Under the pieces are notes generated by a model that ran no database searches, was not told the origin of the DNA, and saw only the letters and a program-made list of their open reading frames with translations. A stretch of DNA of 64,000 nucleotides from contig NZ_CP107551.1 of the NCBI RefSeq assembly GCF_025837095.1, forward strand, positions 4,334,668 through 4,398,667. The letters run 5' to 3'. Every line of letters starts with the position of its first letter. Positions within the stretch are counted from its first letter, which is position 1. This stretch comes from Rhodococcus sp. Z13 (GTDB lineage Bacteria; Actinomycetota; Actinomycetes; Mycobacteriales; Mycobacteriaceae). This document shows positions 1-8,552 of the stretch, one piece after another. The translations under genes and the position numbers were made by a program.

Positions 1-266
1 CGGACGGTACGGCCGGAGACGCGGGTGACGACACCCTCGGCGACCACCGTCTCGTCGGGCGAGACCGCCTCATGGGTGGTCCAGTCGACGCCGGCGAGGG
101 TGGCGCCCGGCAGGGCGGGGACGAGCCGTTCGGCGGCGAGGGCACCGGCCAGTGCGGAACCCGCCGGGACGGCGAGGCCGGCCTCGGAGAGGACCTCGGT
201 GACGGTCCGGGACGGGGAGGTGACGCGGTCGCCGACGGCGAGCGTCGCGGTGCTGGAGGTGCTCAT
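1..266 (-). CDS. MaoC-like hotdog dehydratase, C-terminus off the window
   Basis: The reverse-strand frame opens with ATG at 266 and runs off the left edge, so about 88 N-terminal codons are visible. The protein begins MSTSSTATLAVGDRV and continues with SRTVTE, an opening common in MaoC-like (R)-hydratases, followed by a stretch that could form the first hotdog strands and helix. No catalytic Asp/His motif lies in the visible part. The ATG overlaps the TGA stop of the upstream acyl-CoA dehydrogenase gene (ATGA), so the two are probably translated together and may act in the same acyl-CoA pathway. The assignment is an inference from a short N-terminus. Confidence 0.6.
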   Translation of the reverse strand, partial: MSTSSTATLAVGDRVTSPSRTVTEVLSEAGLAVPAGSALAGALAAERLVPALPGATLAGVDWTTHEAVSPDETVVAEGVVTRVSGRTV

Positions 267-1459
267 GCCTGCTCGGGCCTTCCGAGGAGTTCGTCGGAGA
301 TGATGCGCATCTGGATCTCGCTGGTGCCTTCGAAGATCTTCGTCAGACGCGCGTCGCGCCAGTGGCGTTCGACCTGGAAGTCGGTGGTGTAGCCGGCGCC
401 GCCGTGGATCTGGACCGCTTCGCTGGTGACCCGCTCGGCCATCTCGGTGGCGACGAGCTTGCACATCGACGCCTCGAGCGAGCAGCGACGGCCGGTGTCG
501 ATGTCGGTGGCCACCGAGTACATCAGCTGGCGCGCCGCCTCGATGTCGGCGGCCATCTTCGCGATCTTGAACCGCAGGTGCTGGAAATCGCCGATGGGAC
601 GGCCGAACTGGCGGCGGGTGTGCACGTACTCGATGGAGTCCTCGAGCGCGGCGCGGGCCAGGCCGATGGCGCGGGCGGCGGTGTGGGCGCGGCCCACCTC
701 GAGGCCGGAGACGGCGAGGTAGAAGCCCTTGCCCTCCTCGCCGAGCATCTTGTCGGCGGGGATGCGGAAGTTGTCGAAGGAGAGCTCCCAGGTGTTCCAG
801 CCGAAGTAGCCGATCTTGCGGACCTTGGTGCCCGAGATGCCCTCGGGGAACACACCGCGTTCCTTCTCCACGAGGAAGGCACTGATACCGCGGTGCGGCT
901 TGGCCGGATCCTTGTTCGGATCGGTGCGGGCGAAGAGCACGAGGTAGTCGGCCTCGTCGGCGTAGGTGCACCACATCTTGGTGCCGTTGACGACCCACTC
1001 GTCACCGTCGCGCACGGCGCGGCAGGAGATGTTGGCAACGTCGGAGCCGGCTTCGGCCTCCGACAGGGCGTACGCGCCGAGGTACTCGCCGCGGGCGACC
1101 TTCGGCAGCAGTGCCGCCTCCTGTTCGGGGGTGAATCCGCCGCCCATGCCGTTGCCGCGGGCGAGCAGACCCGAGACGCTCATCCACGCCCGGGAGAGTT
1201 CCTCGGCGACGAGGCAGTACTCGAAGACGCCGAGCCCGAGACCGCCGTGCTCCTCGGGGATCATGATCCCGAAGAAGCCGATCTCGGCCATCTCCTTCTT
1301 GAGCGAGTCCGGGATCGTGCCCTGCACGGGGTCGAGCTCGTTGGCGACGGGCAGGACCTTCGTCATGGCGAAGTCGCGGGCGAGATCGCGGATCGCGAGA
1401 CGTTCCTCGGTGAGATAGCGCGGGGAGTCGGTGCGCGGCTGCGAGGGGCGGTGGGTCAT
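263..1459 (-). CDS. Acyl-CoA dehydrogenase
   Basis: This 398-residue protein has full family length. It should oxidise an acyl-CoA to the 2-enoyl-CoA using FAD and pass electrons to ETF. Visible marks are the N-terminal helical domain ending in GFFGIMIPEEHGGLG, the substrate and FAD loop YALSEAEAGSDVAN, the WVVNGTKMWCTYA strand, and the C-terminal IFEGTSEIQ, whose Glu377 is the expected catalytic base. The ATG at 1459 is preceded by GGAG. A TetR-type operator at 1496-1509 lies 36 bp upstream of the start and matches a second one before the SnoaL gene at 2272, so the adjacent TetR protein probably controls it. The substrate is unknown. Confidence 0.93.
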   Translation of the reverse strand: MTHRPSQPRTDSPRYLTEERLAIRDLARDFAMTKVLPVANELDPVQGTIPDSLKKEMAEIGFFGIMIPEEHGGLGLGVFEYCLVAEELSRAWMSVSGLLARGNGMGGGFTPEQEAALLPKVARGEYLGAYALSEAEAGSDVANISCRAVRDGDEWVVNGTKMWCTYADEADYLVLFARTDPNKDPAKPHRGISAFLVEKERGVFPEGISGTKVRKIGYFGWNTWELSFDNFRIPADKMLGEEGKGFYLAVSGLEVGRAHTAARAIGLARAALEDSIEYVHTRRQFGRPIGDFQHLRFKIAKMAADIEAARQLMYSVATDIDTGRRCSLEASMCKLVATEMAERVTSEAVQIHGGAGYTTDFQVERHWRDARLTKIFEGTSEIQMRIISDELLGRPEQA

Positions 1460-1495
1460 GAGGAGTTACTCCATTCGGGGGACCGGAGTAGGTCA

Positions 1496-1509
1496 TTAAC
1501 GCTTGTTCA
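1496..1509. promoter_or_regulatory. TetR-type operator before the acyl-CoA dehydrogenase gene
   Basis: The site reads TTAACGCTTGTTCA, a pseudo-palindrome of the form TNAAC-N4-GTTNA. Its reverse complement differs at only one of 14 bases from the site at 2240-2253. The two sites bracket the TetR gene, so they are its likely binding sites. Confidence 0.6.
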
Positions 1510-1550
1510 CCCAGTACAGCATGACGCACACCACACGTCAACGGGAGAAA

Positions 1551-2153
1551 TCAGCCGGCCGAGTATCCGACCAGATTCAGCGCGTAGAGGGCGAAGTCGT
1601 CGGCGACCTCCTCCGCCGTGAGCGGGCCGTCCTCCCGGAACCACAGCGGGATCCCGGCACACATGGTGAGCACGGCGGCCACCGCCTGCGACACCCGCCG
1701 CACCGAGAAGATTCCTTGCGCCACAGCTTCTTCCGCGATATCGACGAACAGCTGCTCCTGGGCGTCACGGGAGCCCACCACCCGCTTGCGGTCGATCTCG
1801 CCGAGATAGCGGAGCTCGGAGTTGGCCACCAGGCAGGCACGCGGGTTGCGGGCGATGTAGAGCGAGTGGGCCGCGACGGCCGCGCGCCACCGCTCGGCGG
1901 GATCGTCACCCGTCTTCCGCAGCGCGTTGCGGGTCGCGGTGAACTGCTCGTCGCTCGCGCGGCGCAGGATCTCCACCAGCAGTTCCGACTTGTTCTCGAA
2001 GTGGTTGTAGACGTTCGCAGCGCTACAACCTGCGGCTTTAGCGATGTTGCGCATCGTGGCCCCGTGGAAGCCACAGGTGTAGAACTCGTCGAGTGCGGTT
2101 TCGAGGATGCGTTCACGGATGGACGGGAGCGCCCCGTTCGACCGGCTGTTCAT
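1551..2153 (-). CDS. TetR/AcrR family transcriptional regulator
   Basis: This 200-residue protein is a typical TetR repressor. The N-terminal helix-turn-helix spans about residues 10-55 (RERILETALDEFYTCGFHGA, then CSAANVYNHFENKSELL), and the C-terminal ligand and dimer domain is variable. A longer frame opens further upstream, but the ATG at 2153 places the HTH at the usual distance from the N-terminus. The gene lies between the acyl-CoA dehydrogenase and the SnoaL gene, each preceded by the same operator-like 14-mer, which suggests it represses both. The natural inducer is probably an acyl-CoA, as for many TetR proteins in beta-oxidation clusters, but the sequence does not show this. Confidence 0.88.
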   Translation of the reverse strand: MNSRSNGALPSIRERILETALDEFYTCGFHGATMRNIAKAAGCSAANVYNHFENKSELLVEILRRASDEQFTATRNALRKTGDDPAERWRAAVAAHSLYIARNPRACLVANSELRYLGEIDRKRVVGSRDAQEQLFVDIAEEAVAQGIFSVRRVSQAVAAVLTMCAGIPLWFREDGPLTAEEVADDFALYALNLVGYSAG

Positions 2154-2239
2154 TCCAGCAGCGTAGGGGGAAAGCCTCTCCACCAGCAACAACCACCCCT
2201 TTGACGCCGGCAGGACCACTTGTTATGGTCCAGATCACA

Positions 2240-2253
2240 TGAACAATCGTTAA
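2240..2253. promoter_or_regulatory. TetR-type operator before the SnoaL-like gene
   Basis: TGAACAATCGTTAA matches the reverse complement of the 1496-1509 site at 13 of 14 positions. It sits 18 bp upstream of the ATG at 2272, just before the GGAGG ribosome-binding site, where a bound repressor would block transcription. Confidence 0.6.
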
Positions 2254-2271
2254 CAACCTGGAGGGTCCCGC

Positions 2272-2769
2272 ATGACCGGTCCGAATCCCGCCGCGTCCCT
2301 TCTCGACCGCATCACCCGCCTCGAGGACCTCGAGGCGATCCGGCAGCTCGACGCGCGGTACTGCCGCCATCTCGACGACGGCGACTGGGACGCCCTGCTC
2401 GCGCTGTTCACCGACGACGGCGAATTCGACGGTCTGTCCCATCCGCGAGGAAAATCCGAGATGCGCGAGTTCTTCGCGGGGCTCGCCGAGGGCGGCCTGA
2501 CCTCCTTCTGGCACTTCGTCACCAACCTCGAGATCGATCTCGACGGCGACCGCGCGACCACCCGGTCGTTCCTGTGGCAACCCTGCGTCACCGACGGCAC
2601 CCCCGCGATCGCCGCGGGCCGGTACACCGACGAACTCGTCAAGCTCGACGGCCGCTGGTTCTACAAGGTCAAACAGGTGCGCTTCCACTTCTTCGGCCCG
2701 CTCGAGGCGGGCTGGGACGAGAACCTCTTCGCGCTCGACAGCGCCCGCAACGTCGCCGTGCGGGCGTGA
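2272..2769 (+). CDS. SnoaL-like / NTF2-fold protein
   Basis: This 165-residue protein fits the SnoaL-like polyketide-cyclase/dehydratase fold. An N-terminal helix (ITRLEDLEAIRQLDARYCRH) is followed by DDGDWDALLALFTDDGEFDG, the hallmark helix and strand of this family, then the curved sheet ending in KVKQVRFHFF. Members act as small isomerases, cyclases or dehydratases, or simply bind hydrophobic ligands, so no reaction can be assigned. A strong GGAGG site lies 8 bp before the ATG, and the TetR-type operator overlaps the leader. Co-regulation with the acyl-CoA dehydrogenase at 263-1459 is therefore likely. Confidence 0.85.
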   Translation: MTGPNPAASLLDRITRLEDLEAIRQLDARYCRHLDDGDWDALLALFTDDGEFDGLSHPRGKSEMREFFAGLAEGGLTSFWHFVTNLEIDLDGDRATTRSFLWQPCVTDGTPAIAAGRYTDELVKLDGRWFYKVKQVRFHFFGPLEAGWDENLFALDSARNVAVRA

Positions 2770-2788
2770 CCTCCCGGTACCGCGCGAG

Positions 2789-4126
2789 TCAGTACTTCGG
2801 GTTCGCGACACGCAACCGGGTCTCGGCCAGATCCCGGATCAGCACGGCGACCTCCGGGTCCTCGAGCCGGTCCCGCCCGGCACGGACACCGAGCGCGAGG
2901 TCGGCTTCCGAGCGGTACCCCATTCCTGCGAGCCGCGTGCGGAGACGATCGCGGACGGCGCCCGGGACCGCCGCCTCCCGTGCCACGATGTCCAGGACGT
3001 GGGCGGCGACCCGGCTGCGGTAACGGGTCTTGGCATCACTGCCCGACCCGATCTCGAGGACGAATTCCTTGACGGCACCGAGCAGTTCGCCGGCGCTCGG
3101 GCTCCCGAACAGATCCGTGACCGCACCGGTCGCGTCGAGGTCGGTGGTACCGGCCGGGACGTCGAGGAGATCCAGCAGGTCGTGTTCGCACTCGGCGACG
3201 CGGCGGCCGATGGCGAGCAGCTCGAGACGGTTGTCGCCGCCCGAGGAGGCCGCCGCCTCCTGCATCCGGCAGATCACCGCCCACCGCAGGGAACCGTAGA
3301 CCTCCCACCAGCGCACGACGTCCGGGTCGGGTTCCCGCCCCGATTCGTCGGCGTAGCCGCGGAAGAGATCCTCGCGGGAGCCGAATCCCCCGACGGGATG
3401 GGGCGATCCGAAGCGCCACGTGCGGGTGCACAGCCAGCCGAGGTCCTCCATCGGGTCGCCGACGTGGGCCAGTTCCCAGTCGAGCACCCCGCGCACACCC
3501 TCGGCGTCGACGAGCAGGTTCCCGTTGCGGAAGTCGCCGTGCACGAGCGTCTTGCCGGTCTCCTCCGGGCGATGCTCCGACAACCACCGGAAGGTGGCCT
3601 CGAGCATCGGGACGGGTTGCCCAGTGGCGGTGTACTCGTCGAAGAGGAATTCGAGCGGATCGTGGTCGGGTAGGTTCGGCACCGCCGCGACGTCCATCCG
3701 GTGGATCCGGGCGAGGATCCGGCCGAGTTCGTAGGGCAGGGCGGCACGGACCTCGGCGAGGTTCTCGTCGCGCAGCAGTTTCTGCGGCAGCGCCTCGCCG
3801 GGCACACGCGTCGTGATCAGGTAGCTGCCGAGGCCGGGATGAGGTTCGTCGGCGCTGCGGTCGACGACCGTGGGGACGGGTACGTCGACGCGGGCCGCCT
3901 CGTCGAAGGCGGCGGCCTCCATCGCGATGCGCCGGGTGTTCTCCCGGCCGGGGGGATCGCGCCGCAGGATCAGCTCGCGGGTGTCGCCGTCGGCGGACGC
4001 CGCCGTGATCGCCCAGGTCTCGCGGCTCGCCCCGCCGGTGAGCCGTTCGACTCGGCGCAGCGTCCACCGTCCCTCGAACGTCTCCGAAAGGCGCTCGGTC
4101 AGAGCTTCCTTCAGGTCCCCGCTCAT
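2789..4126 (-). CDS. Phosphotransferase family protein (APH/ACAD10-like kinase fold)
   Basis: This 445-residue protein belongs to the aminoglycoside-phosphotransferase superfamily, in the branch found beside acyl-CoA dehydrogenases in actinobacteria. The catalytic loop LVHGDFRNGNLLVD carries the HxDxxxxN signature, and VLDWELAHVGDPMEDLGW supplies the metal-binding Asp. An N-terminal lobe (LTGGASRETW) resembles the nucleotide-binding loop, and about 120 C-terminal residues are helical. An upstream extension of the frame is possible, but ATG 4126 has an AAGGGGAG ribosome-binding site. Relatives are thought to phosphorylate hydroxylated acyl-CoAs, but the substrate here is unknown. It converges with the SnoaL gene. 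Confidence 0.85.
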   Translation of the reverse strand: MSGDLKEALTERLSETFEGRWTLRRVERLTGGASRETWAITAASADGDTRELILRRDPPGRENTRRIAMEAAAFDEAARVDVPVPTVVDRSADEPHPGLGSYLITTRVPGEALPQKLLRDENLAEVRAALPYELGRILARIHRMDVAAVPNLPDHDPLEFLFDEYTATGQPVPMLEATFRWLSEHRPEETGKTLVHGDFRNGNLLVDAEGVRGVLDWELAHVGDPMEDLGWLCTRTWRFGSPHPVGGFGSREDLFRGYADESGREPDPDVVRWWEVYGSLRWAVICRMQEAAASSGGDNRLELLAIGRRVAECEHDLLDLLDVPAGTTDLDATGAVTDLFGSPSAGELLGAVKEFVLEIGSGSDAKTRYRSRVAAHVLDIVAREAAVPGAVRDRLRTRLAGMGYRSEADLALGVRAGRDRLEDPEVAVLIRDLAETRLRVANPKY

Positions 4127-4265
4127 CGCTCCCCTTCCGCTCCTGCGGACCACCGGCGAGCTCAACGTTCCTCGCTGCTCCCACGCACGGCGGCCTCCCG
4201 GTTCGGTGTCTGCGGTGGATACTCCCACGCGAACTCGACCCGTGCGGGCGCTTCCGACGGACCGT

Positions 4266-4448
4266 TCACGCTGCGAAACCCACCGCGCCGATGACGGGGA
4301 TGATCGTCATGAACACGATGGCGACGGCGAAGAAGGTGATCGTGAGCTTCTTCGTCCAGCGCAACCGTGCCCCCAGGGCGGCGAGCATGAAGAAGACGAA
4401 CCCGATGCAGATGGAGCCGATACCGACGACGACGGGTGTTTCGAGCAT
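4266..4448 (-). CDS. Small two-helix membrane protein, function unknown
   Basis: A 60-residue frame (66 if the GTG at 4466 is used) encodes two hydrophobic segments, one from TPVVVGIGSICIGFVFFMLA and one from ITFFAVAIVFMTIIPVIGAV. They are joined by a basic loop with RLRWTKK, a pattern typical of a small inner-membrane hairpin with the loop in the cytoplasm. No strong ribosome-binding site is seen. I do not recognise a family. The marked hydrophobic pattern, and its place in an otherwise empty gap between the kinase and TspO genes, favour a real gene. Confidence 0.5.
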   Translation of the reverse strand: MLETPVVVGIGSICIGFVFFMLAALGARLRWTKKLTITFFAVAIVFMTIIPVIGAVGFAA

Positions 4449-4490
4449 GCACCCATCATCGCCCACGACCCGGTGTGACCGAGCCTGTGG

Positions 4491-4970
4491 TCACCGGTTG
4501 AGCTGCCGGATCCGTCCCGTCAGGATCGTGGCGAATCCGGTCCACCCCGCATAGGGTGCCAGCGCGGCACCGGCCGCGGGGCTCGCCTCGGCGGTGCGGC
4601 GGGTCAGGTCCGCGGTGCTCGCGGCCAGGGCCGCGGCCAGCAGGGTGGCGGGGAGCAACCGGTGCCACTTGAAGAACACCCACGACCACGACGCGTTGAG
4701 CACGAGGTTGGCTGCGAGGGACGCGACGTAGCTGCGGCGGCCCGCGAAGTCGGCGGCGTCGGTGTACTCGTCGATCGCGACCGCCGAGGTCACCGCGATG
4801 TCGGCGTAGAGCGCGGTCCACACGATCGGGAACACCTCCGCCGGAGGCTGGAAGCCGGGCTTGCGAAGCTTGCGGTACCACCGTGAGTTCGTGTCCTGCG
4901 AGGCGATCGATCCGATGACGGCGGTGGTCGTCGTCGCGGCGGCGGTGGCGAGCACGGTGGTGAGCTTCAT
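4491..4970 (-). CDS. tspO: TspO/MBR family membrane protein
   Basis: This 159-residue protein matches the TspO/MBR (peripheral benzodiazepine receptor) family in length and motifs: WYRKLRKPGFQPPAEVFPIV near residue 30, then ALYADIAVTSA, then the family signature NLVLNASWSWVFF, and a fifth helix with PYAGWTGFATIL. Five membrane helices are expected. Bacterial members bind tetrapyrroles and respond to oxidative or stress signals. The ATG at 4970 was chosen because the longer upstream frame is Arg/Pro-rich and lacks family similarity. It diverges from the metallo-hydrolase gene at 5051 with only 80 bp between the starts. Confidence 0.9.
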   Translation of the reverse strand: MKLTTVLATAAATTTTAVIGSIASQDTNSRWYRKLRKPGFQPPAEVFPIVWTALYADIAVTSAVAIDEYTDAADFAGRRSYVASLAANLVLNASWSWVFFKWHRLLPATLLAAALAASTADLTRRTAEASPAAGAALAPYAGWTGFATILTGRIRQLNR

Positions 4971-5050
4971 GCCGCATCGGCTACCCGCCTCGGCCGCGGA
5001 CGAAACGGACACCCCGGTAGCGTGACGGCCACATCGGAAGGGGGCAGAGG

Positions 5051-6046
5051 ATGAGCGGTCTGCAGCAGGTCGGGGACGGGGTCTGGGCGTTCCTGCGGAC
5101 ACCCGGGGGCTGGGGTGAGGCCAACACCGGGCTGGTCGTGGCGCCCGGGACGGCGTCGCTCGTGGTGGACACGGCCTGGGACGTCGGGGTCGCCCGGCGG
5201 ATCGCCGAGGCGCAGGCACCGCTCGTCGCGGACGCCCCGATCACCGAGGCGGTGAACACGCACAGCGACGGCGACCACTGGTGGGGCAACGACAGCCTGC
5301 CCGCCGGCACCCGGATCACGACGAGCACGGCCGCCCTCGAGGGGATGCGCGAGGACCTCCCGCCGCGTGCCCTCACCGCGCTGGCCTCCACGGGATCGGT
5401 GTTGGGGCGGCTGCCGGGACCGATCGGCGCCGCCGGGGCCTACACGGCCCGGGTGCGCGGCGACGCACGTTTCCCGCGCCGCACCCCGCGTATGCCCGAC
5501 CACACCTTCGACACCGCCACGACGCTCGAGGTCGGTGGCCGCACGGTCGAACTCGAGCGGCTCGGTCCCTGTCACACGGCCGGCGATCTCGTCGCGCGGA
5601 TCGCCGACGCCGGGGTGGTGTTCACCGGCGACCTGCTGTTCATCGGGTCGACGCCGATCCTGTGGCACGGTCCCCTCGACAACTGGCTGTCGGCGCTGGA
5701 CCGGCTGCTGGCCTGGGACGCCGCGGTCTACGTGCCCGGCCACGGTCCGCTGTGCGGCACCGCCGAGATCCGGACACTGCGCAACTATTGGCTGTGGCTG
5801 CGCGACGCCGCCGCAGAACAGCACCGGACGGGAACCGGCCTGCTCCCCGCCGCCCGCGCTCTCGTCCGCAGCCCGGAGTTCACGCAGTGGCGGCACTGGG
5901 AGTCGCCCGAACGGCTCGTGCTGAGCCTGAGCACCCTGTTCGACCAGTGGAACGGTAAGCCGCCCGGCCCGCCGACCGTCGTGCGGCGGGCCACGGCGTT
6001 CGCCGTCGCCGAGACGCTGCTGCGCGAGGGCGCACTCAACTCCTGA
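5051..6046 (+). CDS. Metallo-beta-lactamase fold hydrolase
   Basis: This 331-residue protein has the metallo-beta-lactamase fold. The metal motif appears as NTHSDGDHWWG near residue 75; the first position of the classic HxHxDH is His and the middle one is Asp-Gly, a variant seen in some actinobacterial members. Further metal ligands are GPCHTAGD (about residue 177), FTGDLLF (about 193) and the C-terminal VPGHGP (about 231). The start ATG follows GGGGCAGAGG. Substrate and partners are unknown. The gene faces the molybdoenzyme gene at 6054-8426, with 7 bp between the stops. Confidence 0.85.
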   Translation: MSGLQQVGDGVWAFLRTPGGWGEANTGLVVAPGTASLVVDTAWDVGVARRIAEAQAPLVADAPITEAVNTHSDGDHWWGNDSLPAGTRITTSTAALEGMREDLPPRALTALASTGSVLGRLPGPIGAAGAYTARVRGDARFPRRTPRMPDHTFDTATTLEVGGRTVELERLGPCHTAGDLVARIADAGVVFTGDLLFIGSTPILWHGPLDNWLSALDRLLAWDAAVYVPGHGPLCGTAEIRTLRNYWLWLRDAAAEQHRTGTGLLPAARALVRSPEFTQWRHWESPERLVLSLSTLFDQWNGKPPGPPTVVRRATAFAVAETLLREGALNS

Positions 6047-6053
6047 ACACGGC

Positions 6054-8426
6054 TCAGGACAGGTGCTCCGGTTGCGGGCAGGTCTTGTGCGACCAGTCCG
6101 ACCCGACCGTCTGCGTGCCGTGCACGTCGGGGCAGGAACTATCGCGCGTCCCGGCCGGCGCGAGAGAGACCACGACCGACTTGTAGGTGGGGCAGTTGCT
6201 CTGCAGCGCCGTCGAGTCGAGCGGAACCAGCGCGTTGGTCTCCGGATAGTAGGCGGCCGCACTCCCCCGCGGCAGGTCGTACTCGACGATCCGGAACTGC
6301 TCGGCACACCGCACGCGTTCGTCGCCGTCCCAGCGCGTGAACAGATCCACCATGTCGCCGTTGTCGAACCCGAGAGCGGCGATGTCCTCCCGGTGCACGA
6401 AGACGACGCGGCGGCCACCCTCGATGCCGCGGTAACGGTCGCTGAGCCCGTAGACGGTGGTGTTGAACTGGTCGTGGCTGCGCAGTGTCTGCAGCAGCAG
6501 GTGGCCGGGCGGGACCTGCACGACCTCCACCGGTGACACCACGAATTCCGCCTTCCCCGACTCGGTCTGGAAGGTGCGGCTGTCACGCGGCGGGTGCGGC
6601 AGGATGAAGCCGCCGGGCCGGCGGACGTTGACCTCGTAGCTCTCGCAGCCCGGCACCACCCGGGAGATGTGCTCGCGGATGTTCTTGTAGTCGTCGCGCA
6701 TCGCCGTCCAGTCGATGCCGTACCGGTCACCGAGGGTGGCCTCGGCGATGCCGGTGATGATCGCGACCTCCGACTTCAGGTGCTTGCTGGGCGGTTTCAG
6801 GGGGCCTCGGGAGGCGTGCACCGAGCAGGTGGTGTCCTCCACCGACACGAACTGCGGACCGGACGCCTGCACGTCCTTGTCGGTGCGGCCGAGGGTCGGC
6901 AGGATCAGCGCCGTCTCCCCGCACACCAGATGCGACCGATTCGGTTTCGTGGAGATGTGCACCGTCGTGTCGAGGCGGGACATCGCCTCGGTGGTGACCG
7001 CCGTGTCGGGTGCGGCCTGCACGAAGTTGCCGCCGAGTCCGAGGAAGAAACGCGCCTTGCCATCGCGCATCGCACGGATGGAATCGACCGTATCGTAGCC
7101 GTATTCGCGAGGCGGATCGAAGCCGAACTCCTTCTGTATCGCGTCGAGGAAGCTCTGCGGTGCGCGTTCCCAGATGCCCATCGTGCGGTCGCCCTGCACG
7201 TTGGAGTGGCCCCGCACCGGCATCAGGCCGGCGCCGCGTTTTCCGATGTTGCCCTGCGCGAAGGCGAGATTGCAGATCTCCTTGATGGTGGCGACGGCGT
7301 TGCGGTGCTGCGTGATTCCCATCGCCCAGCAGAAGACCGTGGCCTTCGAGCGGCGCAACATCTGCGCGGCCTCGGTGATCTGCTGCCGCGACAGACCCGT
7401 CGCGGACACGACGACGTCCCAGTCGACACCCCGCACGTGCTCGGCCCACTCCTCGAATCCCCGGGTGTACCCGCGGATGAAATCGTGGTCGAGAGCGTCC
7501 CATTCGACGAGCAGCGACCCGAACGCCTGCAGCAGGGCGAGATCGCCGTTGACCGCGACGGGCAGGTGCAGATCGGCGATGTCGGTGCCCTTGCCGATGA
7601 CGCCCCGTGGTGTCTGCGGGTTGCGGAAGTTGACGAGACCCGCTTCGCGGAGCGGGTTGATGGCGATGATCTTCGCGCCGTTGCGCTTGGCCTCCTCCAG
7701 CGCCGTGAGCATCCGCGGATGGTTGGTGCCGGGGTTCTGGCCCTGCAGCACGATGAGCTCGGCGTGGTGGACGTCGTCGAGGGTCACGCTGGCCTTGCCG
7801 ATGCCGATCGACTCCTGCAGCGCGATGCTCGTGGACTCGTGGCACATGTTGGAGCAGTCCGGCAGGTTGTTGGTGCCCAGGGCCCGCGCGAACAGCTGAT
7901 AGACGAAGGCGGCCTCGTTCGAGGCGCGACCGGAGGTGTAGAAGATCGCCTCCTCGGGACTGTCCAGCGACCGCAGCTTCTCCCCGATGAGGGCGAACGC
8001 CTCGTCCCAGTCGATGGGGGTGTAGTGCGTGGCGCCCGGGCGTTTGACCATCGGGTGGGTGATGCGGCCCTGCTTGCCGAGCCACAGTTCGCTGCGCTGG
8101 GACAGTTCGGCGATGCTGTACTTCGCGAAGAACTCCGGGTCGGCGCGCCGGCGGGTGCCCTCCTCCGCGACGGCCTTGGCCCCGTTCTCACAGAACTCGG
8201 CGATCTTGCGGTGGCCGGGATCGGGATCGGGCCAGGCACAGCTGGGGCAGTCGAAACCCTCGGCCTGGTTGAGTTCGAGCAGCGATTCGGCGGTGCGCAC
8301 GAGACCCATCTGCTCGAGCGAACGTTTCATGGCCACTGCCACACCGGTGACGCCGGCGGCGGCCTCCTTGTGGTCGCCGATCTCGAGGTCGTTCTCATCG
8401 TAGTCGTTCCGGTAGTCGTCCAGCAT
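6054..8426 (-). CDS. FdhF/YdeP family molybdopterin oxidoreductase
   Basis: This 790-residue protein belongs to the formate-dehydrogenase-like molybdopterin oxidoreductases of the YdeP type. A short N-terminal segment with FDCPSCAWPDPDPG is followed by the catalytic domain with DWDEAFALIGEKL, FYTSGRASNEAAF and NMCHESTSIAL, where Cys takes the place of the selenocysteine in true formate dehydrogenases. The C-terminal molybdopterin-dinucleotide-binding domain includes LRSHDQFNTTVYGL. There is no complete N-terminal 4Fe-4S Cys motif. ATG 8426 follows GAGAGGTGAT; an upstream in-frame GTG two codons earlier is an alternative. It diverges from the FMN enzyme gene at 8553. The substrate is not established for this subgroup. 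Confidence 0.88.
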   Translation of the reverse strand: MLDDYRNDYDENDLEIGDHKEAAAGVTGVAVAMKRSLEQMGLVRTAESLLELNQAEGFDCPSCAWPDPDPGHRKIAEFCENGAKAVAEEGTRRRADPEFFAKYSIAELSQRSELWLGKQGRITHPMVKRPGATHYTPIDWDEAFALIGEKLRSLDSPEEAIFYTSGRASNEAAFVYQLFARALGTNNLPDCSNMCHESTSIALQESIGIGKASVTLDDVHHAELIVLQGQNPGTNHPRMLTALEEAKRNGAKIIAINPLREAGLVNFRNPQTPRGVIGKGTDIADLHLPVAVNGDLALLQAFGSLLVEWDALDHDFIRGYTRGFEEWAEHVRGVDWDVVVSATGLSRQQITEAAQMLRRSKATVFCWAMGITQHRNAVATIKEICNLAFAQGNIGKRGAGLMPVRGHSNVQGDRTMGIWERAPQSFLDAIQKEFGFDPPREYGYDTVDSIRAMRDGKARFFLGLGGNFVQAAPDTAVTTEAMSRLDTTVHISTKPNRSHLVCGETALILPTLGRTDKDVQASGPQFVSVEDTTCSVHASRGPLKPPSKHLKSEVAIITGIAEATLGDRYGIDWTAMRDDYKNIREHISRVVPGCESYEVNVRRPGGFILPHPPRDSRTFQTESGKAEFVVSPVEVVQVPPGHLLLQTLRSHDQFNTTVYGLSDRYRGIEGGRRVVFVHREDIAALGFDNGDMVDLFTRWDGDERVRCAEQFRIVEYDLPRGSAAAYYPETNALVPLDSTALQSNCPTYKSVVVSLAPAGTRDSSCPDVHGTQTVGSDWSHKTCPQPEHLS

Positions 8427-8552
8427 CCCGATCACCTCTCGCCGCGCACAGTCCTGCACGACGGATACCCACCGTGCGGAACGACCCAAACCGTTCCGCG
8501 ACGATCCCTCCGACCCGCCTCGCCGGGCACCGCGCAGACGTACGCTCGGGGC

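Noticed and set aside
362-1621. Long open frame opposite the acyl-CoA dehydrogenase gene
   Set aside because: It is an antisense shadow caused by high GC codon bias; the product is low-complexity Gly/Ala/Val and Asp-rich, without domain signals.
6594-8552. Very long N-terminal extension of the FMN enzyme frame
   Set aside because: It is fully antisense to the molybdoenzyme gene, has no similarity to the family, and a proper start exists at 8553.
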